In this document: positions 56,703 through 64,000 of the stretch, piece by piece | How the letters are laid out: each line of letters starts with the position of its first letter | How positions within the stretch are numbered: the first letter of the stretch is position 1 | Assembly (NCBI RefSeq): GCF_900200035.1 | Contig: NZ_FZTC01000019.1 | Coordinates: 496,001-560,000 of the forward strand | DNA: 64,000 bases | Source: Klebsiella grimontii | GTDB lineage: Bacteria > Pseudomonadota > Gammaproteobacteria > Enterobacterales > Enterobacteriaceae | Direction of reading: 5' to 3' | Notes under the pieces: generated by a model | What the model was told of the DNA's origin: nothing | The model's database searches: none | What the model saw: the letters and a program-made list of their open reading frames with translations, nothing else | Program-made: the position numbers and the translations under genes

Positions 56703-57311
56703 ATGATGCAAGCGCAAGACCGCGACGCCGTCGCACTCAGCGCCCGTACGCTGGGCGCGCTGTTTTCTTTTGCTCCGGATAGCGAGCAGGTGGCTCCGCT
56801 AATCGCGGCCCTGCGCGACGGCAGCTGGCAGAGTCAGTGGCCCTGGCCGGTCGCGGACGGCCTGGCGGCACAGTTCGCTATCGCAAGCGATGAACCGCTG
56901 GCGGAAGCCTGGCAGCGGCTGTTTATCGGCCCGTGGGCGCTGCCCGCGCCGCCGTGGGGCTCCGTCTGGCTGGACAAAGAAAGCGTGCTGTTCGGCGACT
57001 CGACGCTGGCGCTGCGCGAGTGGATGCGGGCAACCGGCATCAGCCTGTCTGAGCGCCGAGCCGAGCCGGAAGACCACTTCGGGACGCTGCTGCTGCTGGC
57101 GGCCTGGCTTTGTGAATCCGCTCAGGATGAGGCATTTAACCAGCTGCTGGCCTGGCATCTTCTCCCGTGGTCGGGGCGCTTTCTGAGCGTGTTTATCGCC
57201 GGGGCGGAAAATCCTTTTTATCAGGCTCTGGGCCAGCTGGCGCAAGAGACGCTGGCGCGCTGGCAGGCGCAGCTCCCCTGCGCGGTCGCCGATAAACCGC
57301 TCTACCGTTAA
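56703..57311 (+). CDS. dmsD: Tat leader-binding chaperone DmsD
   Basis: 202 residues, TorD/DmsD family, all helical. Binds the twin-arginine leader of the YnfE/DmsA-type subunit until its cofactor is inserted. Contains PPWGSVWLDKESVLFGD and EPEDHFGTLLLL. AAGGAA lies 5 nt before ATG. Last gene of the unit; a 12-bp-arm hairpin (57321-57345) follows. Confidence 0.92.
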   Translation: MMQAQDRDAVALSARTLGALFSFAPDSEQVAPLIAALRDGSWQSQWPWPVADGLAAQFAIASDEPLAEAWQRLFIGPWALPAPPWGSVWLDKESVLFGDSTLALREWMRATGISLSERRAEPEDHFGTLLLLAAWLCESAQDEAFNQLLAWHLLPWSGRFLSVFIAGAENPFYQALGQLAQETLARWQAQLPCAVADKPLYR

Positions 57312-57320
57312 CCCCTGACG

Positions 57321-57345
57321 CTATGCCCGCCCGGCGGGCATAGCC
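57321..57345. terminator. Hairpin after dmsD
   Basis: GCTATGCCCGCC and GGCGGGCATAGC around one C; no T run. Confidence 0.6.
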
Positions 57346-57486
57346 TATCGGTGACAACGTCACTTTCTGCCGTTTTCGCACTTATCGCTTTTGCGTCTAT
57401 GCTTATACCCGGTAAAAATAAGCCATGTCCCCCGCTAATCGTATTCGCTGATGCATCGTCTTCACGCTTATCCTGATATTCAGGTT

Positions 57487-58746
57487 ATGTTTCGCCGCCT
57501 GCTGATTGCCATGCTGGTCGGCGTCTTCGCCGCGCTCGCGGTTGCCCTGTTTCGCCACGCGATGGCCGGTCTGGAAAGCCTGTTTCTGAGCAATGACAGC
57601 GGAAGCCTGGTCAACGCCGCCGAGTCGATGGCCGGATGGCGTCGGTTATTGACGCCCGCGCTCGGCGGTTTTGCGGCTGGCGCCCTGCTCTGGCTCTGGC
57701 AGCGGCGCACCAGTGCACGACCCCATGCGCCAACCGACTATATGGAAGCCCTCGAGACCGGCGACGGCGTGTTTGATACGCCCGCCAGCCTGGTAAAATC
57801 GCTGGCTTCCCTGCTGGTGGTGACCACCGGCAGCGCCATAGGCCGCGAGGGAGCGATGATCCTGCTGGCCGCGCTGGCCGCGTCGCTGTTCGCCCGCTGC
57901 TTTACGCCCAAAGACGAGTGGAAGCTGTGGGTAGCCTGCGGCGCCGCCGCCGGGATGGCCAGCGCCTACCACGCTCCGCTGGCCGGAAGCCTGTTTATCG
58001 CCGAGATCTTATTCGGCACCCTGATGCTGGCGTCGCTAGGCCCGGTCGTGATTGCCGCGGTGGTCGCCCTGCTGCTGACCAATCTGCTGAACGGCGGTTC
58101 GGCCCCGCTGTATCACGTTGAATTGCACGAAACCCTGCGCGCGACGCACTATGCGCTGATGCTGGCGACGGCTCTGCTGGCCGGGCTTTGCGGGCCGCTG
58201 TTTATCTGGCTGATGGGCTATAGCCATGGCTGCTTTGTCCGGCTGCGCCTGTCGCCCCCCTGGCAGCTGGCGCTCGGCGGTCTCATTGTCGGGCTGCTGT
58301 CGCTGATCGCGCCAGCCGTCTGGGGGAATGGCTATAGCGTTGTCCAGAGCTATCTCCTGTCGCCGCCGCTGTTCAGCGCAATACTTACGGTGTTTGTCTG
58401 CAAGCTGCTTGCGGTACTCGCCAGCAGCGGCTCCGGGGCGCCGGGCGGCGTATTTACGCCAACGCTATTTATTGGGCTGGGGATCGGTATGCTGTTCGCC
58501 AGCCTGACCGGGCTGTGGCTGCCTGATGGCCAGGCGATCGCAATAGTGATTGGCTTAACCGGTATGGCGGCGTTTCTGGCGGCCACCACCCATGCGCCGA
58601 TTATGTCAACGCTGATGATTTGTGAAATGACCGGACAGTACGTTTTACTGCCCGGTTTACTGATTGCCAGCGTGCTGGCATCGGTGCTATCGCGGACGCT
58701 ACGCCGAGATTCTATCTACCGCCATCATCTCGCCGAGCATCGATAA
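57487..58746 (+). CDS. clcB: Voltage-gated H+/Cl- antiporter-like ClcB
   Basis: 419 residues (E. coli 418). CLC motifs [10 protein letters not shown] and [14 protein letters not shown] are present. In E. coli ClcB assists acid resistance. ATG 57487 gives the family N-terminus MFRRLL; an ATG 12 codons upstream is possible, and neither has a strong ribosome site. Overlaps convergent bioD2 by 48 bp. Confidence 0.88.
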   Translation: MFRRLLIAMLVGVFAALAVALFRHAMAGLESLFLSNDSGSLVNAAESMAGWRRLLTPALGGFAAGALLWLWQRRTSARPHAPTDYMEALETGDGVFDTPASLVKSLASLLVVTTGSAIGREGAMILLAALAASLFARCFTPKDEWKLWVACGAAAGMASAYHAPLAGSLFIAEILFGTLMLASLGPVVIAAVVALLLTNLLNGGSAPLYHVELHETLRATHYALMLATALLAGLCGPLFIWLMGYSHGCFVRLRLSPPWQLALGGLIVGLLSLIAPAVWGNGYSVVQSYLLSPPLFSAILTVFVCKLLAVLASSGSGAPGGVFTPTLFIGLGIGMLFASLTGLWLPDGQAIAIVIGLTGMAAFLAATTHAPIMSTLMICEMTGQYVLLPGLLIASVLASVLSRTLRRDSIYRHHLAEHR

Positions 58747-59394
58747 GTCGATATACTGGCTTAGTTCGCGCTGTTCCGCGCGCGGCAAGTAAGGCAGTTC
58801 ACCGATAAGCGGGGCCGGCAGCTTTTTGCTCAGCACGTCGATGATTTCAGCATAATGCGCCAGGCCCGGATTAATGCGGTTGGCCACCCAGCCGATAAGC
58901 GGCAGGCCGTCGTTAGCAATCGCCTGCGCGGTCAGCAGGGCGTGGTTGATACAGCCTTCCTGAATCCCCACCACCATGAGCACCGGCAGCTGTTCCTGCA
59001 CTACCCATTCCGAAAGCGGACGCAGGTCGTTCATCAGGCTGCGCCAGCCGCCGGTACCTTCAACCACTACATGCTCAACCTGGCCGCTGAGGCGCAGGAG
59101 GCCATCCGACAGCAGGCCGTAGTTGATCGGGCAACTGTGCGCCACGCTGCTTTCATCTTCGCTTAACGCGATGGGATTGACAGCTTCATACGGTAACACC
59201 AGCGATGACACGCTCTGTAAGACCAGCGCATCTTTGTTCCGCAGTCCGTCCGGCGTCTCTTTACTGCCCTTCGCCACAGGCTTGTATCCGGCGACGCTTT
59301 TGCCGCAGGCAGCCAGTGCCTGCAACAGCGCACGGGAAACCACCGTCTTGCCGACGGCAGTGTCAGTACCTGTTATGAAGAAACGCTTAAACAT
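58699..59394 (-). CDS. bioD: Dethiobiotin synthetase BioD2
   Basis: 231 residues (E. coli BioD2 length). P-loop GTDTAVGKT, Lys in YKPVAKG and VEGTGGW. Second dethiobiotin synthetase, cytoplasmic; its role beside BioD1 is minor in E. coli. ATG 59394 gives MFKRFF. Follows mlc on the same strand. Confidence 0.9.
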   Translation of the reverse strand: MFKRFFITGTDTAVGKTVVSRALLQALAACGKSVAGYKPVAKGSKETPDGLRNKDALVLQSVSSLVLPYEAVNPIALSEDESSVAHSCPINYGLLSDGLLRLSGQVEHVVVEGTGGWRSLMNDLRPLSEWVVQEQLPVLMVVGIQEGCINHALLTAQAIANDGLPLIGWVANRINPGLAHYAEIIDVLSKKLPAPLIGELPYLPRAEQRELSQYIDLSMLGEMMAVDRISA

Positions 59395-59521
59395 CACTAA
59401 CCCCACAGTTATGTTGATGAAATATACGGGAGAGAAATAATCAACTGTGGAAAAAGTCTACGCGATGCCGCCGGAAGCCAGCTTGAGATAGCGCAATTTT
59501 TGGTGTGAATATGAAAAAATG

Positions 59522-60742
59522 TTAACCCTGTAACAGTCGTATCAGCAACGATCCGTTATAGAGGGCATCCTTAACCAGGGCCGCGCCAGCCATCGTTCCC
59601 CGGTTAGAAAACTGGGTGCTTTCCACGGCAATATGTCGGCTATAGGCCGGTAACGATTGTTGTCGAATACAATCAGATATTGCCGGAAACAGAATATCCG
59701 CGGCCAGGTTGAAGGGGGAGCCGATAAGAATTTTTTGCGGGTTAAAAAGGTTAACCATAATCGCCAGAATCCGCCCGACGTGGTTCCCGACGCCGCTGAT
59801 AATGTCCCGCGCCAGCAAATCCCCCTGCAGCGCGGCCTGACATAGCCATTCAACGCTCAGCGGCTGCTGGTGCAGCATCGAGCTCATCGACTTCGCCATG
59901 CGGATCTGCGCCAGCTCCAGCACGCTCTCCACGCTGGCGATCGTTTCCAGACAGCCATGGTTGCCGCAATAGCAGCGTTTCCCATACGGGTCGACCTGGG
60001 TGTGGCCGATCTCGACCAGGCTACTGCTGCCCGCGTGCAATAGACGGCCGTCGGTGATCACCCCCGCGCCGACGTTATGGTCTATCACCACCTGAATGAC
60101 ATCCCGCGCGCCTCTCGAGGCGCCAAACAGCGATTCGGCCATGGTCCAGGCGCTGATATCGTGCTGAATATAGACCGATACGCCGGTATGGTTGGCTAAG
60201 ATCTCGCCCAGCGGCATATCCTTAACGTCTTCATAAAAAGGCATCCGGTGGATGATACCGTGCTCGGTGTCGATGATCCCCGGCATGGTGACCGCGATGG
60301 CGGTTAATCGCTCCAGCTTCTTTTGGTGACGAATAAAGAACTGGTCAACATGATCGAGTAGCCGGGTCGCAAAGGGCTGAACGTGCTGTAACGCCAGTTC
60401 AAGCTGCTCTTCCACCACCAGCGCGCTGCTTAAATCCCGCAGCGCGAGGTGGAGCTCGCCGCGGCTGATGCGGATAGAGAGATAGTGCCAGGCTTCCGTT
60501 TCCACCATTAGGCCAACGGCAGGCCTTCCCCGGCTACCCGGCTCCTGGATTTCCGTCTCCTGGACCAGATGCGCTTCCAGCATTTCACGGACGATCTTGG
60601 TGATGCTGGCAGGCGCCAGCTGCGCGAAGCGCGAGAGGTCGATGCGCGACACCGGGCCAAGCTGATCAATGAGGCGATAAACCGCGCCCGCGTTGGTCTG
60701 CTTAATTTGATCGATATGGCCTGGCTGACTGTCCGCTACCAC
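59522..60742 (-). CDS. mlc: Glucose-regulated repressor Mlc
   Basis: 406 residues, ROK family, exactly E. coli length and start (GTG, MVADSQPGHID). Winged helix at 10-80 (PASITKIVREML), ROK zinc motif CYCGNHGC. Represses ptsG, manXYZ, ptsHI and malT; sequestered by dephosphorylated PtsG. GGGAG lies 6 nt before GTG. Operator upstream indicates autoregulation. Confidence 0.95.
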   Translation of the reverse strand: MVADSQPGHIDQIKQTNAGAVYRLIDQLGPVSRIDLSRFAQLAPASITKIVREMLEAHLVQETEIQEPGSRGRPAVGLMVETEAWHYLSIRISRGELHLALRDLSSALVVEEQLELALQHVQPFATRLLDHVDQFFIRHQKKLERLTAIAVTMPGIIDTEHGIIHRMPFYEDVKDMPLGEILANHTGVSVYIQHDISAWTMAESLFGASRGARDVIQVVIDHNVGAGVITDGRLLHAGSSSLVEIGHTQVDPYGKRCYCGNHGCLETIASVESVLELAQIRMAKSMSSMLHQQPLSVEWLCQAALQGDLLARDIISGVGNHVGRILAIMVNLFNPQKILIGSPFNLAADILFPAISDCIRQQSLPAYSRHIAVESTQFSNRGTMAGAALVKDALYNGSLLIRLLQG

Positions 60743-60754
60743 CGTTGACTCCCT

Positions 60755-60776
60755 TTATTTTCGCGCTTCGAAATAA
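60755..60776. promoter_or_regulatory. Mlc operator
   Basis: TTATTTTCGCGCTTCGAAATAA matches the Mlc consensus TTATTTCGAAGCGCGAAAATAA on the opposite strand, 13 bp upstream of mlc. Confidence 0.85.
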
Positions 60777-60875
60777 ACTGACGGCTATGGTGAAGCACTT
60801 CAACGGTAATCGTCAAATTTTTGCTTAGCCTTGTGATTTACCGCACATTTTTAGCCGTTATTTGTCCTAAATAAC

Positions 60876-61769
60876 TCACGTGGCGCTGGCAAGCAGCGAT
60901 TCGCGAAAACGCCGGGCCGCCTGCCCCTGTTCACGATGTTTCGACCACACCAGCCACATTTCCGATACCGCATCCTGCTCTTCGATGGGCAGCCAGCACA
61001 TTTCCGATAGCTGAACCCGTCTGAACGACGCCGGCAAAATCGACACCCCAAGCCCGGCGGCAACCAGGCCGATAATCGTCATCGCTTCCCCCACTTCCTG
61101 GGCGATCGTTGGCGTCAGATCGTAGCGGCGCAGCAGGCCGAGAATATCGTCATACAGCCCGGTACCGACATGGGGATCGAAAAACACGAACGGCTCCCGC
61201 GCCAGTTCCCGCAGGCTGACGCGCGGCTGGCTCGCCAGCGGATGATCGCGCGGCACCATCGCCAGCAGCGGTTCGCGCAGCACTCTTTCCCAGACAAGGG
61301 TTTCCGGCAGTTGGGTATTACGCATCAGCCCCAGATCCAGCGCCCCCTCGTTCAGCGGCACAATCTGCTCGCGCGTGTTGGTTTCCCGCGTCTGAATATG
61401 CACATCGGGATAGCGGCGTCGGAAGGTCGATAGCGTGTCCGATACCGCCTTAATAAAGGGGGCCGAGGAGGTAAAACCAATGCGCAGTTCGCCGGTTTCG
61501 CCGTGATGAAGACGGGCTGCCCGCGCGGCGGCATCGTCCACCTGGGAGAGGATCTGCCGGCTATCGGCGAGAAACTGCCTCCCGGCTTCCGTCAGGCTGA
61601 CGCTGCGGTTCGTCCGGGCAAACAGACGTGCGCCAATTTGCTGCTCAAGGATTTGAATCTGCTGGCTAAGCGGCGGCTGAGAGATATTTAACCGCGCCGC
61701 CGCGTGGCCAAAATGGAGCTCTTCCGCCACGGCAATAAAATAGCGCAGATGACGTAGTTCAATATTCAT
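60876..61769 (-). CDS. ynfL: LysR-family regulator YnfL
   Basis: 297 residues. Winged helix at 1-60 (LNISQPPLSQQIQILEQQIG) and a CysB/BenM-like effector domain. Divergent from ynfM, which it likely controls. Ligand unknown. Stop lies 100 bp before the Mlc operator. Confidence 0.92.
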   Translation of the reverse strand: MNIELRHLRYFIAVAEELHFGHAAARLNISQPPLSQQIQILEQQIGARLFARTNRSVSLTEAGRQFLADSRQILSQVDDAAARAARLHHGETGELRIGFTSSAPFIKAVSDTLSTFRRRYPDVHIQTRETNTREQIVPLNEGALDLGLMRNTQLPETLVWERVLREPLLAMVPRDHPLASQPRVSLRELAREPFVFFDPHVGTGLYDDILGLLRRYDLTPTIAQEVGEAMTIIGLVAAGLGVSILPASFRRVQLSEMCWLPIEEQDAVSEMWLVWSKHREQGQAARRFRESLLASAT

Positions 61770-61887
61770 ATCTAAAACGTCTTATTTGAGATTATTAATA
61801 TATTAGACAGAATATTTACATTTTCCTACTCTGAATAAGTGGCCATTGCGGTCGCTCAACTCTCTGTTTATCACCAAGGATTTTTCC

Positions 61888-63138
61888 GTGAGTCGTACAA
61901 CTACCGCTGACACCGTCCCGGCAAACGACGTCAGCGACATTATCGCTCCTCAGCCAAACCAGTTTATCAAACGCGGTACCCCGCAATTTATTCGCGTCAC
62001 CCTCGCCCTCTTTTCCGCCGGACTGGCGACCTTTGCGCTGCTCTATTGTGTTCAGCCGATTCTGCCGGTGCTCTCCAGCGAATTCGGCGTCTCGCCGGCC
62101 AGCAGCAGTATCTCGCTGTCGATTTCCACGGCGATGCTGGCGGTCGGCCTGCTGTTTACCGGTCCGCTATCCGACGCCATCGGCCGCAAACAGGTGATGG
62201 TGACCGCGCTGGTGCTGGCTTCCTGCTGCTCCCTGCTGTCGACGATGATGTCCAGCTGGCATGGGATCCTGATTATGCGCGCCCTGATCGGCCTGTCGTT
62301 GAGCGGCGTGGCGGCGGTCGGCATGACCTATCTGAGCGAAGAGATCCACCCCAGCGTCGTGGCGTTCTCAATGGGGCTGTATATCAGCGGAAACTCGATT
62401 GGCGGCATGAGCGGCCGTCTGCTGACCGGGGTATTCACCGATTTCTTCGGCTGGCGTATCGCGCTGGCGGTCATTAGCGGCTTCGCCCTCGCAGCCGCGC
62501 TGATGTTCTGGCGCATCCTGCCGGCGTCGCGCCACTTCCGTCCAACGTCGCTGCGGCCAAAATCGCTGCTGATCAACTTCCGCCTGCACTGGCGCGATCG
62601 CGGACTGCCGCTGCTGTTTCTTGAAGGTTTCTTATTAATGGGGGCATTCGTAACGCTGTTTAACTATATCGGCTATCGTCTGATGCTCTCGCCGTGGTCG
62701 CTCAGCCAGGCGGTGGTTGGTCTGCTGTCGGTGGCCTATTTGACCGGAACCTGGAGTTCGCCGAAAGCCGGGGCGATGACCGTTCGCTACGGTCGCGGCC
62801 CGGTACTGCTGTTCTCCACGGCGGTAATGCTCGGCGGCCTGCTGCTGACCCTGTTCTCGTCGCTATGGCTAATTTTTATCGGCATGCTGCTGTTCTCCGC
62901 GGGCTTCTTCGCGGCACACTCGGTAGCCAGCAGTTGGATCGGCCCGCGCGCCCGTCGCGCCCGCGGTCAGGCGTCATCGCTCTATTTGTTTAGCTACTAT
63001 CTGGGTTCCAGCATGGCGGGGACGTTAGGCGGCGTGTTCTGGCATCACTACGGTTGGAACGGCGTCGGCGGGTTTATCGCGCTGATGCTGCTGGCGGCGC
63101 TGCTCACCGGCGCGTGTTTGCATAAACGGCTGAAATAA
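61888..63138 (+). CDS. ynfM: MFS transporter YnfM
   Basis: 416 residues (E. coli 417), twelve TM. Motif A GPLSDAIGRKQVM is present. GTG 61888 gives MSRTTT-like start with AAGGA 7 nt upstream; an ATG 14 codons earlier lacks one. Reported as an arabinose/other efflux-like transporter; substrate uncertain. Confidence 0.9.
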   Translation: MSRTTTADTVPANDVSDIIAPQPNQFIKRGTPQFIRVTLALFSAGLATFALLYCVQPILPVLSSEFGVSPASSSISLSISTAMLAVGLLFTGPLSDAIGRKQVMVTALVLASCCSLLSTMMSSWHGILIMRALIGLSLSGVAAVGMTYLSEEIHPSVVAFSMGLYISGNSIGGMSGRLLTGVFTDFFGWRIALAVISGFALAAALMFWRILPASRHFRPTSLRPKSLLINFRLHWRDRGLPLLFLEGFLLMGAFVTLFNYIGYRLMLSPWSLSQAVVGLLSVAYLTGTWSSPKAGAMTVRYGRGPVLLFSTAVMLGGLLLTLFSSLWLIFIGMLLFSAGFFAAHSVASSWIGPRARRARGQASSLYLFSYYLGSSMAGTLGGVFWHHYGWNGVGGFIALMLLAALLTGACLHKRLK

Positions 63139-63173
63139 CGCGGGTTAACGTGGCCTGTCGCGGGCCACGCTAT

Positions 63174-63266
63174 TCACCACATCCCCAGTACCGACGACAT
63201 TCCTAACACCTCTCTAACGGCATCGATAGAAAGCAGAGCAATAAACAGCCAGGTAAACGGATTCAT
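63174..63266 (-). CDS. Thirty-residue membrane microprotein
   Basis: 30 residues, MNPFTWLFIALLSIDAVREV then LGMSSVLGMW. One hydrophobic helix. AGGTGG lies 5 nt before the ATG. Convergent with ynfM, 35 bp after its stop. I cannot name the family. Confidence 0.55.
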   Translation of the reverse strand: MNPFTWLFIALLSIDAVREVLGMSSVLGMW

Positions 63267-63557
63267 AATCCACCTCGCATAGGCGGGCTGTGCCTGCATT
63301 AAGTTTAGCCGCGGTTCAGAGAAAGCGTCTGTTACTTTACGCACATCCGGATTATTTCGAGCCAAACATAAAATACGCAATCGATTAATCCCTACATTAT
63401 GCTAATGGCCGGCGAGCCGATGCGGGCGGCGATGTCCGATTGCCTCAGGAGATTTGTGGCGGAAGGCCCCGCATCCCTCGACCCCATCGGCGTATCACGA
63501 TAGTGTAGAGGCCAACGAAAACCTCTTTTGTTCACTTGCCACCGTCAGAGTGTAAAC
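63267..63557. other. Divergent gap between the microprotein and the carboxypeptidase
   Basis: 291 bp; must contain both promoters. No specific site recognised. Confidence 0.4.
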
Positions 63558-64000
63558 ATGACCGAAAACAAAAATTATCATCAGCTTACCCGCACCTTTC
63601 AGCGACTCTCCCGCTTCTCGCATCTCTCGGCCATCGCCGGCTGGGATATGTTCGCCATGATGCCGCCCGGCGGCAGCGCGGCCCGCGGCGCAGCGCTCGC
63701 CGAGCTCGGCGTTTTGCAGCATCAGATCCTCACCGACAAGAAAGTGGGTGAATGGCTACAGAACGCGCTTCAGGAAGAGCTAAATGATGTGGAACAGGCA
63801 AACCTGCGCGAAATGACTCGCCAGTACCAACAGGCGGCGCTGCTGCCGGAAAGCCTGGTGGAAGCGAAATCGCTGGCGGGTAGCCGCTGCGAGCACGCCT
63901 GGCGCAGCCAGCGTCCGGCGAACGACTGGCAGGGTTTTGCCGAGAACCTGCGTGAAGTCGTCAAACTGAGCCGCGAGGAGGCGCAGATTCGCGCGGCGGC
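63558..64000 (+). CDS. M32 (Taq-type) metallocarboxypeptidase, 5' end only
   Basis: Open to the window edge: at least 147 residues beginning MTENKNYHQLTRTFQRLSRF. The N-terminal GWDMFAMMPPGGSAARGAALAELG is typical of carboxypeptidase Taq, described by position 27-50. The HEXXH zinc site lies beyond the window. Cytoplasmic peptidase removing C-terminal residues. Confidence 0.88.
   Translation, partial: MTENKNYHQLTRTFQRLSRFSHLSAIAGWDMFAMMPPGGSAARGAALAELGVLQHQILTDKKVGEWLQNALQEELNDVEQANLREMTRQYQQAALLPESLVEAKSLAGSRCEHAWRSQRPANDWQGFAENLREVVKLSREEAQIRAA

Overview
This window is a Gammaproteobacterial, Enterobacteriaceae-type chromosome segment, most likely Klebsiella or Raoultella (a K. oxytoca-like lineage would fit). 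The backbone follows the E. coli K-12 gene order sotB-marC-marRAB-eamA-ydeE-mgtS ... dcp-ydfG-rspR-ydfI-ydfJ-rspBA-ynfABspeGynfCD-ynfEGH-dmsD-clcB-bioD2-mlc-ynfL-ynfM. It also carries Klebsiella-type genes: a lacIZY operon without lacA, a BlrP1-like blue-light phosphodiesterase of exactly 405 residues, and a urea ABC transporter. The genus call rests on remembered family features, not on a database search. Coding density is high and most genes are GC-rich. The exception is the visibly AT-rich 14.3-15.5 kb stretch.

Layout. 1-4.9 kb: sotB 3' end, marC, the marO operator, marRAB, eamA, ydeE. 4.9-14.0 kb: a block apparently inserted between ydeE and mgtS. It holds an XRE/2TM regulator, a urtABCDE urea transporter operon (minus strand) with a clear sigma-54 promoter and an NtrC-like site, a MetE-like methyltransferase with possible MetJ boxes, and a rhodanese divergent from a GlxA/FtrA-type regulator. 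14.0-14.3 kb: mgtS behind a PhoP box. 14.2-22.1 kb: a contact-dependent inhibition (CDI) locus, cdiB-cdiA-cdiI on the minus strand, with a short CdiA, a ParB-like toxin tip and two tandem paralogous immunity genes. 22.5-28.5 kb: accessory metabolic and signalling genes: a DinB-fold protein, a small membrane protein, the folate-independent methionine synthase pair mesD-mesX, an IraP-like anti-adaptor, blrP1 and a GNAT. 28.9-34.6 kb: lacI divergent from lacZY with two similar operator-like sites. 34.6-39.6 kb: an AAA ATPase and small hypothetical or stress genes. 40-64 kb: the conserved dcp to ynfM backbone, ending inside an M32 carboxypeptidase gene.

Functional themes. Nitrogen scavenging is represented by urt with sigma-54/NtrC control. 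Methionine synthesis without the usual MetE/MetH is represented by mesDX and a YxjG-like enzyme. Sugar-acid use is represented by the rsp/ydf genes, whose two promoters share a 13-bp motif. Lactose use is represented by lacIZY. Anaerobic S/N-oxide respiration is represented by ynfEGH-dmsD, but the catalytic-subunit gene carries an apparent 1-nt deletion. Interbacterial competition is represented by CDI. The most novel-looking element is the CDI tip: a ParB-like toxin domain with two adjacent paralogous immunity proteins of a family I do not recognise, a perfect 24-nt palindrome between toxin and immunity gene, and a leftover ORF downstream.
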